Of a stretch of DNA of 62,546 nt, positions 43,608 through 50,690 are shown one piece after another. Both the position numbers and the translations under genes were made by a program. Each line of letters starts with the position of its first letter. Positions within the stretch are counted from its first letter, which is position 1. Source of the DNA: a virus. The DNA lies in IMG/VR virus record IMGVR_UViG_3300021962_000102, positions 1 to 62,546 of that record, one strand, 5' to 3'. The notes beneath the pieces are model-generated. The model did not search any database and was not told the origin of the DNA. It worked only from the letters and a program-made list of their open reading frames with translations.

Positions 43608-43966
43608 TGGAATGTTTGAATTTTAGCATATACTTCTTTTAGTTCAGACCAAGTACCTAAGTACGTAATTGCTCTAACTTTTCTGTTGTCAATCCATACG
43701 TATTCTTGTCCGTCTTTGATGCGTGGTTTATCCATCACTAATCCATGATACTTGAATCCGTGGTCACTCAACCATTTTTCTGTAACGGCACGGTCTTTTG
43801 ATTCTCTTGCTGTGAAAAAAGTTATAACATTACCATCTTCATACCACTTGTTTATGATTTTTAAAGCGTTGTCATAAACTTTAGCGTATGGGAACAAATG
43901 ACTTTCTTCATTTTTAATGTCATCGCATATTGTTCCGTCAATATCAATTAAGAATACTTTATTCAT
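43604..43966 (-). CDS. HAD-like phosphatase (polynucleotide kinase 3'-phosphatase-like)
   Basis: 120 residues from the ATG at 43966. LIDIDGTI near residue 8 is HAD motif I (DxDGT), ITFFTAR near 55 is motif II, KPRIKDG and YVWIDNR near 85-100 are motifs III/IV. Small phage HAD enzymes of this type remove 3'-phosphates from nucleic acids or act on nucleotides. The frame is open upstream only because it reads through the tRNA-Arg gene, so the first 17 codons of that longer frame are rejected. Confidence 0.75.
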   Translation of the reverse strand: MNKVFLIDIDGTICDDIKNEESHLFPYAKVYDNALKIINKWYEDGNVITFFTARESKDRAVTEKWLSDHGFKYHGLVMDKPRIKDGQEYVWIDNRKVRAITYLGTWSELKEVYAKIQTFQ

Positions 43967-43978
43967 TTTGTTTTTACT

Positions 43979-44055
43979 TGGCACCCCTGACAGGAATCGA
44001 ACCTGTAACCTACGCATTAGAAGTGCGTTGCTCTATCCAGTTGAGCTACAGGGGC
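43979..44055 (-). tRNA. tRNA-Arg (UCU)
   Basis: A complete cloverleaf on the minus strand: acceptor GCCCCTG with CAGGGGT (one G-U pair), D-arm with TAGCTCAACTGGATAGA, anticodon loop CTTCTAA between ACGCA and TGCGT, and T-arm with GGTTCGATTCC. The 3' CCA is encoded. AGA, read by this tRNA, appears frequently in the phage genes (many 'aga' codons), so it may aid translation. Confidence 0.93.
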
Positions 44056-44063
44056 ATAATAGT

Positions 44064-44139
44064 ACGCTCGGTGGGACTCGAACCCACGTGTGACCAGTTA
44101 CCCTTTCTACAAGGTATAAGCTTGAGGGGATACGAGCGT
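44064..44139 (-). tRNA. Degenerate or unusual tRNA-like element
   Basis: 76 nt, directly upstream of tRNA-Arg in the same direction. A perfect 7-bp acceptor stem (ACGCTCG/CGAGCGT) and a perfect T-arm (GTGGG TTCGAGT CCCAC) are present. However, the middle does not fold into a standard D-arm and anticodon arm. The best hairpins are CAAG/CTTG with loop CTTATAC, and CCTT/AAGG. The 3' end continues ACTA, not CCA. It may be a decayed tRNA, an odd truncated tRNA, or a tRNA-like structure. Confidence 0.45.
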
Positions 44140-44146
44140 TTATGCT

Positions 44147-44356
44147 TTAAAACTCAGGATGTATATCGCTATCATTTAGCGAATCGTAGTGTTCTCCGTT
44201 GTTTCCATTGCGTAGTATGATCATCATACGTTGCTCTGCTTCTTTTTCTTCTTCGTCAATCTCAATTTGTTGGAATTGCGCGTGTACTGCGCAGGCATTG
44301 ACTATGTATTTCTGGTCGTCTCCAGGGTCGTCGTCAAGTATCACATTATTGTTCAT
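44147..44356 (-). CDS. Small acidic hypothetical protein
   Basis: 69 residues from the ATG at 44356. Strongly acidic (DDDPGDDQ, EIDEEEKEAEQ). No known motif. Possibly an interaction or mimic protein, but no support for that. Overlaps its upstream neighbour by 4 nt. Confidence 0.55.
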   Translation of the reverse strand: MNNNVILDDDPGDDQKYIVNACAVHAQFQQIEIDEEEKEAEQRMMIILRNGNNGEHYDSLNDSDIHPEF

Positions 44357-44553
44357 TGTTCCCAATATATGAATTTGTAACCATCAGTATTATTAGATGC
44401 TTTGTTTTTCGATCTATCAATCATTGATTTACGTTCTAGCCATCTAGAATACATTTTAGCAACTACTGCATCTCTTTGTCTTTTAAATGGATAGTATTTT
44501 CTAACCTTAGCATTAGCTATTCTTAAAAAGTCATTCATCTGCTTGTCGTCCAT
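44353..44553 (-). CDS. Small basic hypothetical protein
   Basis: 66 residues, basic and helical (VRKYYPFKRQRDAVVAKMYS). It could bind nucleic acid. Overlaps the upstream gene by 23 nt. No family is recognised. Confidence 0.55.
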   Translation of the reverse strand: MDDKQMNDFLRIANAKVRKYYPFKRQRDAVVAKMYSRWLERKSMIDRSKNKASNNTDGYKFIYWEQ

Positions 44554-44803
44554 CTCCTTCTTCTTGTTTAGTGTTGTAAAGCATACTGCAAAATAAAATA
44601 TATGTAGCTATTTTATTATAAATATACTCAGACGGTAGACCATCGTCTTTGTCTGACTTTATAACATTTATAGCAAATTTAGCTGCTAGTTTTTCAACAA
44701 ACACGCTAGCAGCCTCTGCTCCGAATTGTTTATGTACTTCATAAACGCTCTTGCCTATATCTAGAGGGTTTATTTCACTTATGTTAAAGTCTTCCTGATC
44801 CAT
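44531..44803 (-). CDS. Small hypothetical helical protein
   Basis: 90 residues from the ATG at 44803 (MDQEDFNISEINPLDIG). Amphipathic helices and a Cys-containing segment near 73. The start lies inside the end of the preceding small gene. Unknown function. Confidence 0.55.
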   Translation of the reverse strand: MDQEDFNISEINPLDIGKSVYEVHKQFGAEAASVFVEKLAAKFAINVIKSDKDDGLPSEYIYNKIATYILFCSMLYNTKQEEGDGRQADE

Positions 44804-44939
44804 TGTAATACTGCTCAACTATGTTTATTGCCCTGTCCATAGCTTGTAAGTTGGCAGTGTGCACGTTTTTGTTTTTGAGCATCCATTCAACGAATTTAGC
44901 GCTTTTAGAAATACTTTCTGCAAGTTTATCTTGTTTCAT
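44784..44939 (-). CDS. Small helical protein (51 aa)
   Basis: Opens MKQDKLAESISKSAKFVEWM and ends NGSGRL; helical and basic. Starts 2 nt after the stop of the gene upstream and overlaps the next gene by 20 nt, as other genes here do. Unknown function. Confidence 0.5.
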   Translation of the reverse strand: MKQDKLAESISKSAKFVEWMLKNKNVHTANLQAMDRAINIVEQYYNGSGRL

Positions 44940-44941
44940 AA

Positions 44942-45211
44942 TTAATGTTGTTGCCAAATCATCATTGTTCCTGGATCATACCACTCGAAATACCAACCGT
45001 TTTTTTCAACAAGTTCGTTGATTTTTGGATGTACGCCAAATGTGTTGTTCCAAGTATCACTATAGTAATCGAAGAACTGTGGAGTGTAATCTGCAGCTAA
45101 CCAAATGCCTTGATTTTCTACTTTGTGACCATAAAAATCAGATGCGGTACCACACACTTTAAGACCTTTTTCCGAAAGCAGGTCCATTAATTTACTAATA
45201 TCAGTAGCCAT
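44942..45211 (-). CDS. Small hypothetical protein
   Basis: 89 residues, beginning with a helix (DISKLMDLLSEKGLKVCG) and aromatic-rich afterwards, with several Trp and Tyr. Compact alpha/beta fold likely. Unknown function. Overlaps upstream by 11 nt. Confidence 0.6.
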   Translation of the reverse strand: MATDISKLMDLLSEKGLKVCGTASDFYGHKVENQGIWLAADYTPQFFDYYSDTWNNTFGVHPKINELVEKNGWYFEWYDPGTMMIWQQH

Positions 45212-45464
45212 TTTCGTCTAAATAAGCTTGAATTAATTCTTCTAACTTGTTAAAAAACACAATGTTAGAACCGTTTTTATCCACGATTAACGCCTTTGAA
45301 CCTATAGATAGGCTAATTGCATTTACATAAGCATCCCAGCCTGCTTGAGCGCCAGTGCCAGATTCGTAGTCTAATTCTGCTGGAGAATATTCTGCAGATC
45401 CGAACACATCAACTTCAATGTGATCGTTAAAAGGCATTAGCCCAGTTAATTCTATTTTTGACAT
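45201..45464 (-). CDS. Small hypothetical protein
   Basis: 87 residues, acidic, alpha/beta (ALIVDKNGSNIVFFNKLEELI). A GATAAT-type box lies 19 bp upstream of its start. Unknown function. Confidence 0.6.
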   Translation of the reverse strand: MSKIELTGLMPFNDHIEVDVFGSAEYSPAELDYESGTGAQAGWDAYVNAISLSIGSKALIVDKNGSNIVFFNKLEELIQAYLDENGY

Positions 45465-45482
45465 TTAGCTGTTGTTTTATGT

Positions 45483-45488
45483 ATTATC
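45483..45488 (-). promoter_or_regulatory. GATAAT -10-like box
   Basis: GATAATACAT on the minus strand, 19 bp before the ATG at 45464. It matches the -10 element of the minus-strand promoter family, without the GCTATACAC block. Confidence 0.35.
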
Positions 45489-45500
45489 AAACGGTGATCG

Positions 45501-45893
45501 TTACTTGGTTGTGAGGTAAATGTTTTTATTGATCTTACGGTTGTGTGAAATGCTCCACTTGTGTTCATTTGCAGTCACGTAGTCAAGTATGTATAGCAAA
45601 CGATCCTTACGGCTGAGAATCTTTACAACCTTACCATCTATACGCGGGTTGATTGGATAGTATTGGTTTGAGAAGTTTTTACCAATGTTGCGTTGGCGTA
45701 TTACGTTTCCAGCAAGTGTTTCACTGATTGTGAATCCATATCGCGTTTGCCAATATGTACTACCGTTGTTAAGGTTTTTCTTCGGAGCAACAGGTGTTAA
45801 GCCAGCGTCAATAAGCTTTTTCCAAGCGTTGCCTTCTGATTTGATTTCGTCATAGACAATAGTGAGTTCGTAGGGTTTATTTGTCTTTTTCAT
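45501..45893 (-). CDS. Basic hypothetical protein
   Basis: 130 residues, basic (about 20 Lys/Arg), with YWQTRYGFTISETLAGNVIRQ in the middle. Mixed alpha/beta, could bind nucleic acid. No family is recognised. Its start overlaps the end of a tiny membrane-protein gene. Confidence 0.6.
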   Translation of the reverse strand: MKKTNKPYELTIVYDEIKSEGNAWKKLIDAGLTPVAPKKNLNNGSTYWQTRYGFTISETLAGNVIRQRNIGKNFSNQYYPINPRIDGKVVKILSRKDRLLYILDYVTANEHKWSISHNRKINKNIYLTTK

Positions 45894-46005
45894 TTTTTTC
45901 TGATTTTTTATCTAGGTATTTTGACAATAAGAATACTGATACTAAAAACAATAGGAATATTGAAAACGGTATAATCTTGTTTACTACAGTAAGATACTTG
46001 AGCAT
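45877..46005 (-). CDS. Tiny membrane protein (42 aa)
   Basis: One predicted transmembrane helix (IIPFSIFLLFLVSVFLL) followed by a Lys/Glu-rich cytoplasmic-type tail ending NEKDK. Starts inside the end of the sigma-factor gene and overlaps the next gene. Small early phage membrane proteins often interfere with the host, but no role can be assigned. Confidence 0.5.
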   Translation of the reverse strand: MLKYLTVVNKIIPFSIFLLFLVSVFLLSKYLDKKSEKNEKDK

Positions 46006-46844
46006 TTTTTATTTCTTTTTAATCTATTTAATCCGCTGTCTTTTAGTTGACGCGCTTTTTCATCTGGAATATCTAATTCCATAGCTATTTGCTTAATAGT
46101 CTTGGCATGTTCAAACGCGCCTAAATACATTGACACAACCTTGAAGTGCATTGGATTTAAAACCTTCTCTGCAGTTTTCCAAAACAGATTTACTGTAGAC
46201 TCCTGTGTTATATCTTCATCTGGTTGTGCGTAGGTTGTGTTAGGCAACACATCAGATATTGTAGTTGATGATTCATCTCCAGACAGCGTAGCGTCGCTAG
46301 ACGTCATCTCTGCGGTGTGGTTGAACATGTCTAAAACAAAACTCTCTTCAACGCCAAGATGTTCTGCAATCTCAAAAGGTTCTGGTTCTCTAAACAGTTT
46401 CTGCTCGAGCTCAGACGATGCCTTGCGTATCCTATTCATATTGGCATTCCTATTGCCTGGCGTGTATATCTGCTTTGACTTAGTGTCAATTGAGTGTAGT
46501 ATACTCTGCCTGATCCACCACACGGCGAACGATATGAACTTAAAACCTCTTGTTGGATCGAACCTGTCAACAGCCTTAATAAGGCCGATGTTGCCTTCTG
46601 ATATTAAGTCTTCAAGCTTCATACCAGATACTTGATACTGCTTGGCGACAGATACAACAAACCTTAAGTTTGCGCGCGTTAGTTTTTCTTTTGCAACTGG
46701 ATCCCCTGTTTCGTAAATGATTTTAGTTAATTCAAATTCTTCTTCTGGCGTTAATAGTTTTTCTTTAGAAAGCTCTAAAAAGTATTTATCTATTGATTTG
46801 CTTTCGCGTTTAGTAATCTGATTGGCGATCTTAAGTTGGCGCAT
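45984..46844 (-). CDS. RpoD-like sigma factor of Bacteroidota type
   Basis: 286 residues. The start MRQLKIANQITKRES and the 286-residue length match the compact housekeeping RpoD of Bacteroidota, indicating capture from a host. Region 2 is strongly conserved: LTRANLRFVVSVAKQYQ, DLISEGNIGLIKAVDRFDP, RGFKFISFAVWWIRQSIL. Region 3.0 (YTPGNRNANMNRI) and especially region 4 (LNPMHFKVVSMYLGAFEH, then IPDEKARQLKDSGLNRLK) are much altered, so core-binding and -10 reading are kept while -35 recognition probably changed. Likely drives phage middle or late promoters. Confidence 0.9.
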   Translation of the reverse strand: MRQLKIANQITKRESKSIDKYFLELSKEKLLTPEEEFELTKIIYETGDPVAKEKLTRANLRFVVSVAKQYQVSGMKLEDLISEGNIGLIKAVDRFDPTRGFKFISFAVWWIRQSILHSIDTKSKQIYTPGNRNANMNRIRKASSELEQKLFREPEPFEIAEHLGVEESFVLDMFNHTAEMTSSDATLSGDESSTTISDVLPNTTYAQPDEDITQESTVNLFWKTAEKVLNPMHFKVVSMYLGAFEHAKTIKQIAMELDIPDEKARQLKDSGLNRLKRNKKCSSILL

Positions 46845-47059
46845 TAATCTAAAAGTTCTGGATAAAATTCTCGGATAGTCATCTTATCCATTTCATAATA
46901 TGGCGATGACAAGAAATCAAACAACTGTTGCTTTGTGCCCGTTAACAAGGCTATGCCGTAGTTGGTTTTACAGGCGATATTAAACTTGGCACATAAAGAA
47001 ACAAACTCTTGCTCTGGACCAACGTAGTCTAGATCAATAGTTAAAAGTTCTTCTTGCAT
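46844..47059 (-). CDS. Small hypothetical protein
   Basis: 71 residues, acidic, with FVSLCAKFNIACKTNYGIALL. Translationally coupled (1-nt overlap) to the sigma-factor gene and to its upstream neighbour. It could modulate the sigma factor, but that is only contextual. Unknown function. Confidence 0.6.
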   Translation of the reverse strand: MQEELLTIDLDYVGPEQEFVSLCAKFNIACKTNYGIALLTGTKQQLFDFLSSPYYEMDKMTIREFYPELLD

Positions 47060-47391
47060 TAGTAAACGTTTTTAATAAGTATTCTTTGGTGCGAACTACC
47101 GTCCCATTCGACTTCATAGCCTGCGGTTTCAAACGTACGGCGGATTTCTTCACCGTCACCAGCCCACGCGATGTATAGGTTGTTTGTATCTCTAAGATGA
47201 GACTTGTCTTGTGCGTGGTAGAAAACAACCTTTTGCTCTTTGCCTTCTGGCACGGCACTCCATCCGCACCCCTGGCAGCACATGAAGTTTTGCCTAGCGA
47301 AGTACCCTAGTTTACGCAGTTCTTTAAACACTGCGGTTAATTGGCTATTGTCAACACTATAGCGATTGCTGTATCTCGTCGAGCGCCTCAT
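47059..47391 (-). CDS. DUF6891-like small protein
   Basis: 110 residues from the ATG at 47391. QNFMCCQGCGWSAVPEG near 38 carries three Cys, followed by VVFYHAQDKSHLRDTNNLYI, AWAGDGEEIRRTF and EVEWDGSSHQRILI. This string is the pattern of DUF6891-type proteins, common in bacteria and phages. Function is unknown. An upstream start at 47439 is also open. Confidence 0.68.
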   Translation of the reverse strand: MRRSTRYSNRYSVDNSQLTAVFKELRKLGYFARQNFMCCQGCGWSAVPEGKEQKVVFYHAQDKSHLRDTNNLYIAWAGDGEEIRRTFETAGYEVEWDGSSHQRILIKNVY

Positions 47392-47581
47392 AGTTGATGT
47401 CTCCGTTTTGGTTAATGATGTTGTTTTCAATAAGTGCACTAGCGGCGCGGCCGTAAAAGCCTTGTAGTTGCCAAGCCATACCCGTGCGGATAAGGGTTGA
47501 GAACATATTTATAGTGCTAATGTCATCTAGTTCGCCGTTTTCAAAGGCGATAATGTTGTCTAAAGAGAAGTTGTCTTGCAT
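47357..47581 (-). CDS. Small conserved phage protein
   Basis: 74 residues from the ATG at 47581 (MQDNFSLDNIIAFENGELDD). TINMFSTLIRTGMAWQLQGF, then YGRAASALIENNII, is a pattern conserved in small proteins of many phages. Function unknown. A GATAAT box lies 58 bp upstream. Confidence 0.65.
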   Translation of the reverse strand: MQDNFSLDNIIAFENGELDDISTINMFSTLIRTGMAWQLQGFYGRAASALIENNIINQNGDINYEALDEIQQSL

Positions 47582-47639
47582 TGTGGTCGTTGTTGATGTA
47601 ACCAAGAGGCGCTACAGACGTAACGCCCCGTGGTACATT

Positions 47640-47645
47640 ATTATC
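47640..47645 (-). promoter_or_regulatory. GATAAT -10-like box
   Basis: GATAAT on the minus strand upstream of the gene starting at 47581. No GCTATACAC block at the 22-bp distance, so a weaker or different member of the family. Confidence 0.3.
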
Positions 47646-47675
47646 AACTACTTTGACGTAACGCCATCGTGAAGA

Positions 47676-48329
47676 TTAAGAGATAATGCTGAAGTACGTA
47701 CCGTGACCTGGGCGCTCAACAATATGTTCTTCGCCTTCGATTACAAACTTAACTCGCTTGCAGTCTGCAAAGCCGATCTCACGTCGCTCCATTGCTGTTG
47801 ATGAAGCGTGACCATTTCTGATGTAAATCTTTTGATCTGTTTCGTGTGTATTTGTGTCAACTGTAAAGCTATCACCAAAGTTGTGCCATTCTTTTTCTGG
47901 TTGCTTGTAACCACCTTCTTCAAGAACAGAGATTACAACTGGTCGTTGATCATCTGTAGCAGCCAATATCATTTTTTCTGCAAACTTCTTGGTGATATGA
48001 ACTTCTTTTGTGAACGGACTGTTGTTCTCTGCGATTTGTGAACTGATCTTTTCTTTCCAGTCAGAGCAAGCTACATCGTAGATTTTACCAATGCTTTCAC
48101 GCTTTAGCTTAATCATACTTGAGTCATCTGCTAGCTCTAACCAACGGGCGTTGCACCACATATTGTCGTCTTCGGCGAAGCTTACTCGCGCGGTTTCGTC
48201 GCTTGGGTCTACGATGATTACTTCGCCAGTTTTGCCAAGGTATTCGCTACTAATGACACCAACGCCTGGACCTTCTGTAAGGTTAACTACTTTTACTTGT
48301 TGTCCTTCTTTGATTTCGTGGATTTTCAT
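47676..48329 (-). CDS. Hypothetical protein, SH3-like N-terminus
   Basis: 217 residues. Residues 1-70 read like a small beta-barrel (GQQVKVVNLTEGPGVGVISS, then GKTGEVIIVDP), as in KOW/SH3-type modules. The rest is mixed alpha/beta (RPVVISVLEEGGY, KIYIRNGHASSTAMERREIG). RNGHASS resembles RNGLSSS in the protein at 48621, so the two may be distantly related. Function unknown. A GCTATACAC string lies about 60 bp upstream. Confidence 0.6.
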   Translation of the reverse strand: MKIHEIKEGQQVKVVNLTEGPGVGVISSEYLGKTGEVIIVDPSDETARVSFAEDDNMWCNARWLELADDSSMIKLKRESIGKIYDVACSDWKEKISSQIAENNSPFTKEVHITKKFAEKMILAATDDQRPVVISVLEEGGYKQPEKEWHNFGDSFTVDTNTHETDQKIYIRNGHASSTAMERREIGFADCKRVKFVIEGEEHIVERPGHGTYFSIIS

Positions 48330-48387
48330 AAAAAAATAAAATTAAGGTTAAGTGAAAATTAAAGGTTATAACTAGTGTGTATAGCAA

Positions 48388-48594
48388 CTACTGCTGCGGG
48401 AAAAACTTATCTGTATTGCGTTTGACATATTCTAGCCCAGCGATGAAGCCGACGTCAAAGATGCGCATCATCTCTTCTTGAGAACCAGCGAGTTCAGTGA
48501 ACTCAAGGAACTGTTTGTCATCGGAGAATGATACGTAGATGCTGGCCATCTCATTCATTAGCCATTGCTGCATTAGTTGTTCTTGCTCAGTCAT
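48388..48594 (-). CDS. Small hypothetical protein
   Basis: 68 residues, helical and acidic (EQEQLMQQWLMNEMASIYVS). Preceded by a GATAAT box with the TATCTATGTAAAA extension shared with the site at 50163. Unknown function. Confidence 0.58.
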   Translation of the reverse strand: MTEQEQLMQQWLMNEMASIYVSFSDDKQFLEFTELAGSQEEMMRIFDVGFIAGLEYVKRNTDKFFPQQ

Positions 48595-48616
48595 AGTGCT
48601 GTTGTTTTACATAGAT

Positions 48617-48622
48617 ATTATC
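48617..48622 (-). promoter_or_regulatory. GATAAT box with conserved initiation region
   Basis: GATAATATCTATGTAAAA on the minus strand, 23 bp before the ATG at 48594. The same 18 bp occurs at 50151-50168. The upstream gene's stop lies within it, so the promoter sits inside the coding end. Confidence 0.45.
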
Positions 48623-49526
48623 AATGCGCTTGCGTCGCGCGATCGTGAGGACGAAGGCGGAAGTAGTTATCCGCTGTTCCACGGTTAACTACGTCAAACA
48701 CGACCTCGCCAGTATTGACGTTCTCAATACAAATGCGGAAATAGCCTGAAAAACCAATCTCAAAGCATCTATACTCTGGACTACTAGATAAACCATTTCG
48801 GATGTATAGATTGTTGCCGCTGTGCATTTCTAAGTCTATATTGTAGAAACGCTTTTTAACCAATCGCTTATGGTACTTGTTATCCGTGATTGTATCCAAG
48901 AATTTACTGACTACGCTGTACTTGCCCCAATGGTGCATTAGTATTTCGTAGAAAACCCAGTCTTTAGGATCTGGGAAAACGTTAAAAACATCGTAACTAA
49001 ACAGTCTACCTAAAAAGTCTTTCTTGATGTCTAGTTTATCTTCAAGCGGGATCATAGACATGTCAATAGCTTCAAAGAAATCACCTAAATGCTCTTGCAA
49101 ATCTTTAGGGTTCTTAATCACGCTCTTACCACTAAGTGGCCTGATGAAGATGCGGTACTCATCTCGCTTACCAGACGTGGTGAACGCAGCGCCATCGGTT
49201 TGGTACACCATAGTGAAGAAGTCTAAATCATACTTGTTAGACACAAGCAAACCACCGTTCACCTCTGTGAGTGCATCGTTGCCGTAAAGCTTAAATTCTT
49301 TGCCGAAGTGATAGCAACCACCGTTGAGTAGTTTTTTGAACTCAACTTCTTTGTCGCCAGCGTAGTTTTCGATTAAGAAGTCAACCTCTTCCTCGCTCAA
49401 GTGAACCACATCCATAAACACATTAGAACCAGCCATATCTTCAAACTCTCGGCGAGCCTTGCCTGGCAAATCAAAGTAGAACGGCTTTAACTCATCCAGT
49501 TCTACGTAAGTTATTTTTTCTTTCAT
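48621..49526 (-). CDS. Hypothetical protein, 301 aa
   Basis: 301 residues, the largest in this small-gene region. Alpha/beta with no catalytic motif visible. The C-terminal part contains NNLYIRNGLSSSPEYRCFEI and ends HDRATQAH. The RNGLSSS segment resembles one in the protein at 47676. Unknown function; probably soluble. Confidence 0.62.
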   Translation of the reverse strand: MKEKITYVELDELKPFYFDLPGKARREFEDMAGSNVFMDVVHLSEEEVDFLIENYAGDKEVEFKKLLNGGCYHFGKEFKLYGNDALTEVNGGLLVSNKYDLDFFTMVYQTDGAAFTTSGKRDEYRIFIRPLSGKSVIKNPKDLQEHLGDFFEAIDMSMIPLEDKLDIKKDFLGRLFSYDVFNVFPDPKDWVFYEILMHHWGKYSVVSKFLDTITDNKYHKRLVKKRFYNIDLEMHSGNNLYIRNGLSSSPEYRCFEIGFSGYFRICIENVNTGEVVFDVVNRGTADNYFRLRPHDRATQAH

Positions 49527-49637
49527 AGGTTTTTAAGTTAAATGTTAGGGCGACTGCCTAGGGCTAACTACAAGTGCAACCTTTAATCCATCGGTGAAGC
49601 CAAATGCACCAGTAGAAAATACCCTAAGCAATCTGGT

Positions 49638-49895
49638 CTAACCCTTGGCTCCACCAATTTTCTTAATACTACCGATCATAGCCCATCCGATGATAAATCC
49701 AGACATAGACGAGATAACGGCGTTATAATCTTCAACCATACCCTTGTTATCAGGGTCAATGTCAAGCTTGATACCGAACTCGTCATTAAGCATTTCTAAA
49801 AGCATTTCAAACGCAATAGAACTCTGTGCTTCGACCTCGGTGGTCATAGACTCTAAGTGCTTCTCAAAGTCTTCGTAGATAAATGAATCTTGCAT
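49638..49895 (-). CDS. Small protein with C-terminal hydrophobic segment
   Basis: 85 residues. Helical, acidic N-terminus, then a hydrophobic GFIIGWAMIGSI segment near 66, then a basic tip (KKIGGAKG). Could be membrane-associated. Unknown function. Confidence 0.55.
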   Translation of the reverse strand: MQDSFIYEDFEKHLESMTTEVEAQSSIAFEMLLEMLNDEFGIKLDIDPDNKGMVEDYNAVISSMSGFIIGWAMIGSIKKIGGAKG

Positions 49896-49900
49896 ACTAA

Positions 49901-50137
49901 TTATTTTTTAGGCATTGTCTTATACCAAACATTCTTGTAAACCATATTGAACGCCAGTGAACCGATGTAGCCATCTAAACCTTGGCGCTTGTACTCATTG
50001 TACATAGCTTCGTGCATACCCGTTATAGTTGTAGCGTTGAAAACGCCTGACGGGTTTAAATCATCAAAAGTCTCAAGCAACACACCGACTAAAGCGGAGC
50101 GTAAGCTATCAATACTAGGTTCGTGGGTTTGTAGCAT
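49901..50137 (-). CDS. Small hypothetical protein
   Basis: 78 residues, neutral, with helices (SIDSLRSALVGVLLETF). Preceded by a GATAAT promoter-like site at 50163. Unknown function. Confidence 0.55.
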   Translation of the reverse strand: MLQTHEPSIDSLRSALVGVLLETFDDLNPSGVFNATTITGMHEAMYNEYKRQGLDGYIGSLAFNMVYKNVWYKTMPKK

Positions 50138-50162
50138 AACTAAGTTGTGTTTTTACATAGAT

Positions 50163-50168
50163 ATTATC
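50163..50168 (-). promoter_or_regulatory. GATAAT promoter with ACTATACAA block
   Basis: GATAATATCTATGTAAAA on the minus strand, with ACTATACAA 20 bp upstream, so similar to the full GCTATACAC-N22-GATAAT sites but 2 bp tighter. The ATG at 50137 follows after 25 bp. Confidence 0.5.
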
Positions 50169-50219
50169 GTCTGTCTTGCGTCATAAGATTGTATAGTTGA
50201 CAACTACACCATTTTATGG

Positions 50220-50432
50220 TTAAAGCTCGTTAGATTCAACTACAGCCGTGCTAAACGATGCGGCAAGGATAACTAGGCCAAGCACAACCCGCACGTTCTC
50301 ATCAATAGCATAGTAATCCATTGACCCAGTAAACAATACATAGAAAAAGTAAATAACAAACCAAAATAAAACCGATGACACAATAAGAACACCAATAAAC
50401 CGAACGAGTGAAGTGATAACTTCCATAATCAA
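50220..50432 (-). CDS. Small two-helix membrane protein
   Basis: 70 residues with two transmembrane segments, about 10-35 (IGVLIVSSVLFWFVIYFFYV) and 48-63 (VVLGLVILAASFSTAV). Ends in an acidic tip. Transcribed away from the paired inverted repeats at 50532 and 50635, which may control it. Unknown function. Confidence 0.55.
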   Translation of the reverse strand: MIMEVITSLVRFIGVLIVSSVLFWFVIYFFYVLFTGSMDYYAIDENVRVVLGLVILAASFSTAVVESNEL

Positions 50433-50531
50433 GGTGGATAAAGAGTTAAAGTGAAAAAAACTAAGAGGAGGTTCAAAACCCTATCTCACACTAAGTGAAT
50501 AGGAAATGTCACCAAACTAAGCTGAAAAAAC

Positions 50532-50579
50532 TGTGACATTTGCCTTATAAGTAGTATATAGTAACGGGCTATTGTCACA
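50532..50579. repeat. 48-bp inverted-repeat element, copy 2
   Basis: TGTGACATTTGCC and GGGCTATTGTCACA bound a 48-bp element, the same length as copies at 40147 and 50635. An extra half-site ATGTCAC at 50506 precedes it. The centre is TTATAAGTAGTATATAGTA, A/T-rich. Confidence 0.75.
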
Positions 50580-50634
50580 CTTTTGGCGGAGTTTAAGGTT
50601 ACTGGTAATGTCACCAGGTGAACCTCAAAAAAAC

Positions 50635-50682
50635 TGTGACATTAGCCTTATAAGTAATAGATAGTAACAGGCTATTGTCACA
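50635..50682. repeat. 48-bp inverted-repeat element, copy 3
   Basis: TGTGACATTAGCC pairs with GGCTATTGTCACA (12 of 13 positions) within exactly 48 bp. Together with the half-site at 50608 it repeats copy 2 at a ~103-bp period. Probably a protein-binding array (operator, origin iteron or partition-type site). Confidence 0.75.
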
Positions 50683-50690
50683 CTTTTAGT

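Noticed and set aside
43967-44017. N-terminal extension of the HAD phosphatase
   Set aside because: The extra codons (MRRLQVRFLSGVP) are a translation of the 3' part of the tRNA-Arg gene. The ATG at 43966 precedes the HAD motif directly.
43930-44220. Plus-strand open frame of 96 codons containing GIEPVTYALEV and VGLEPT
   Set aside because: This is the reverse reading of the tRNA-Arg gene and the tRNA-like element. Such peptides are known artefacts of tRNA genes.
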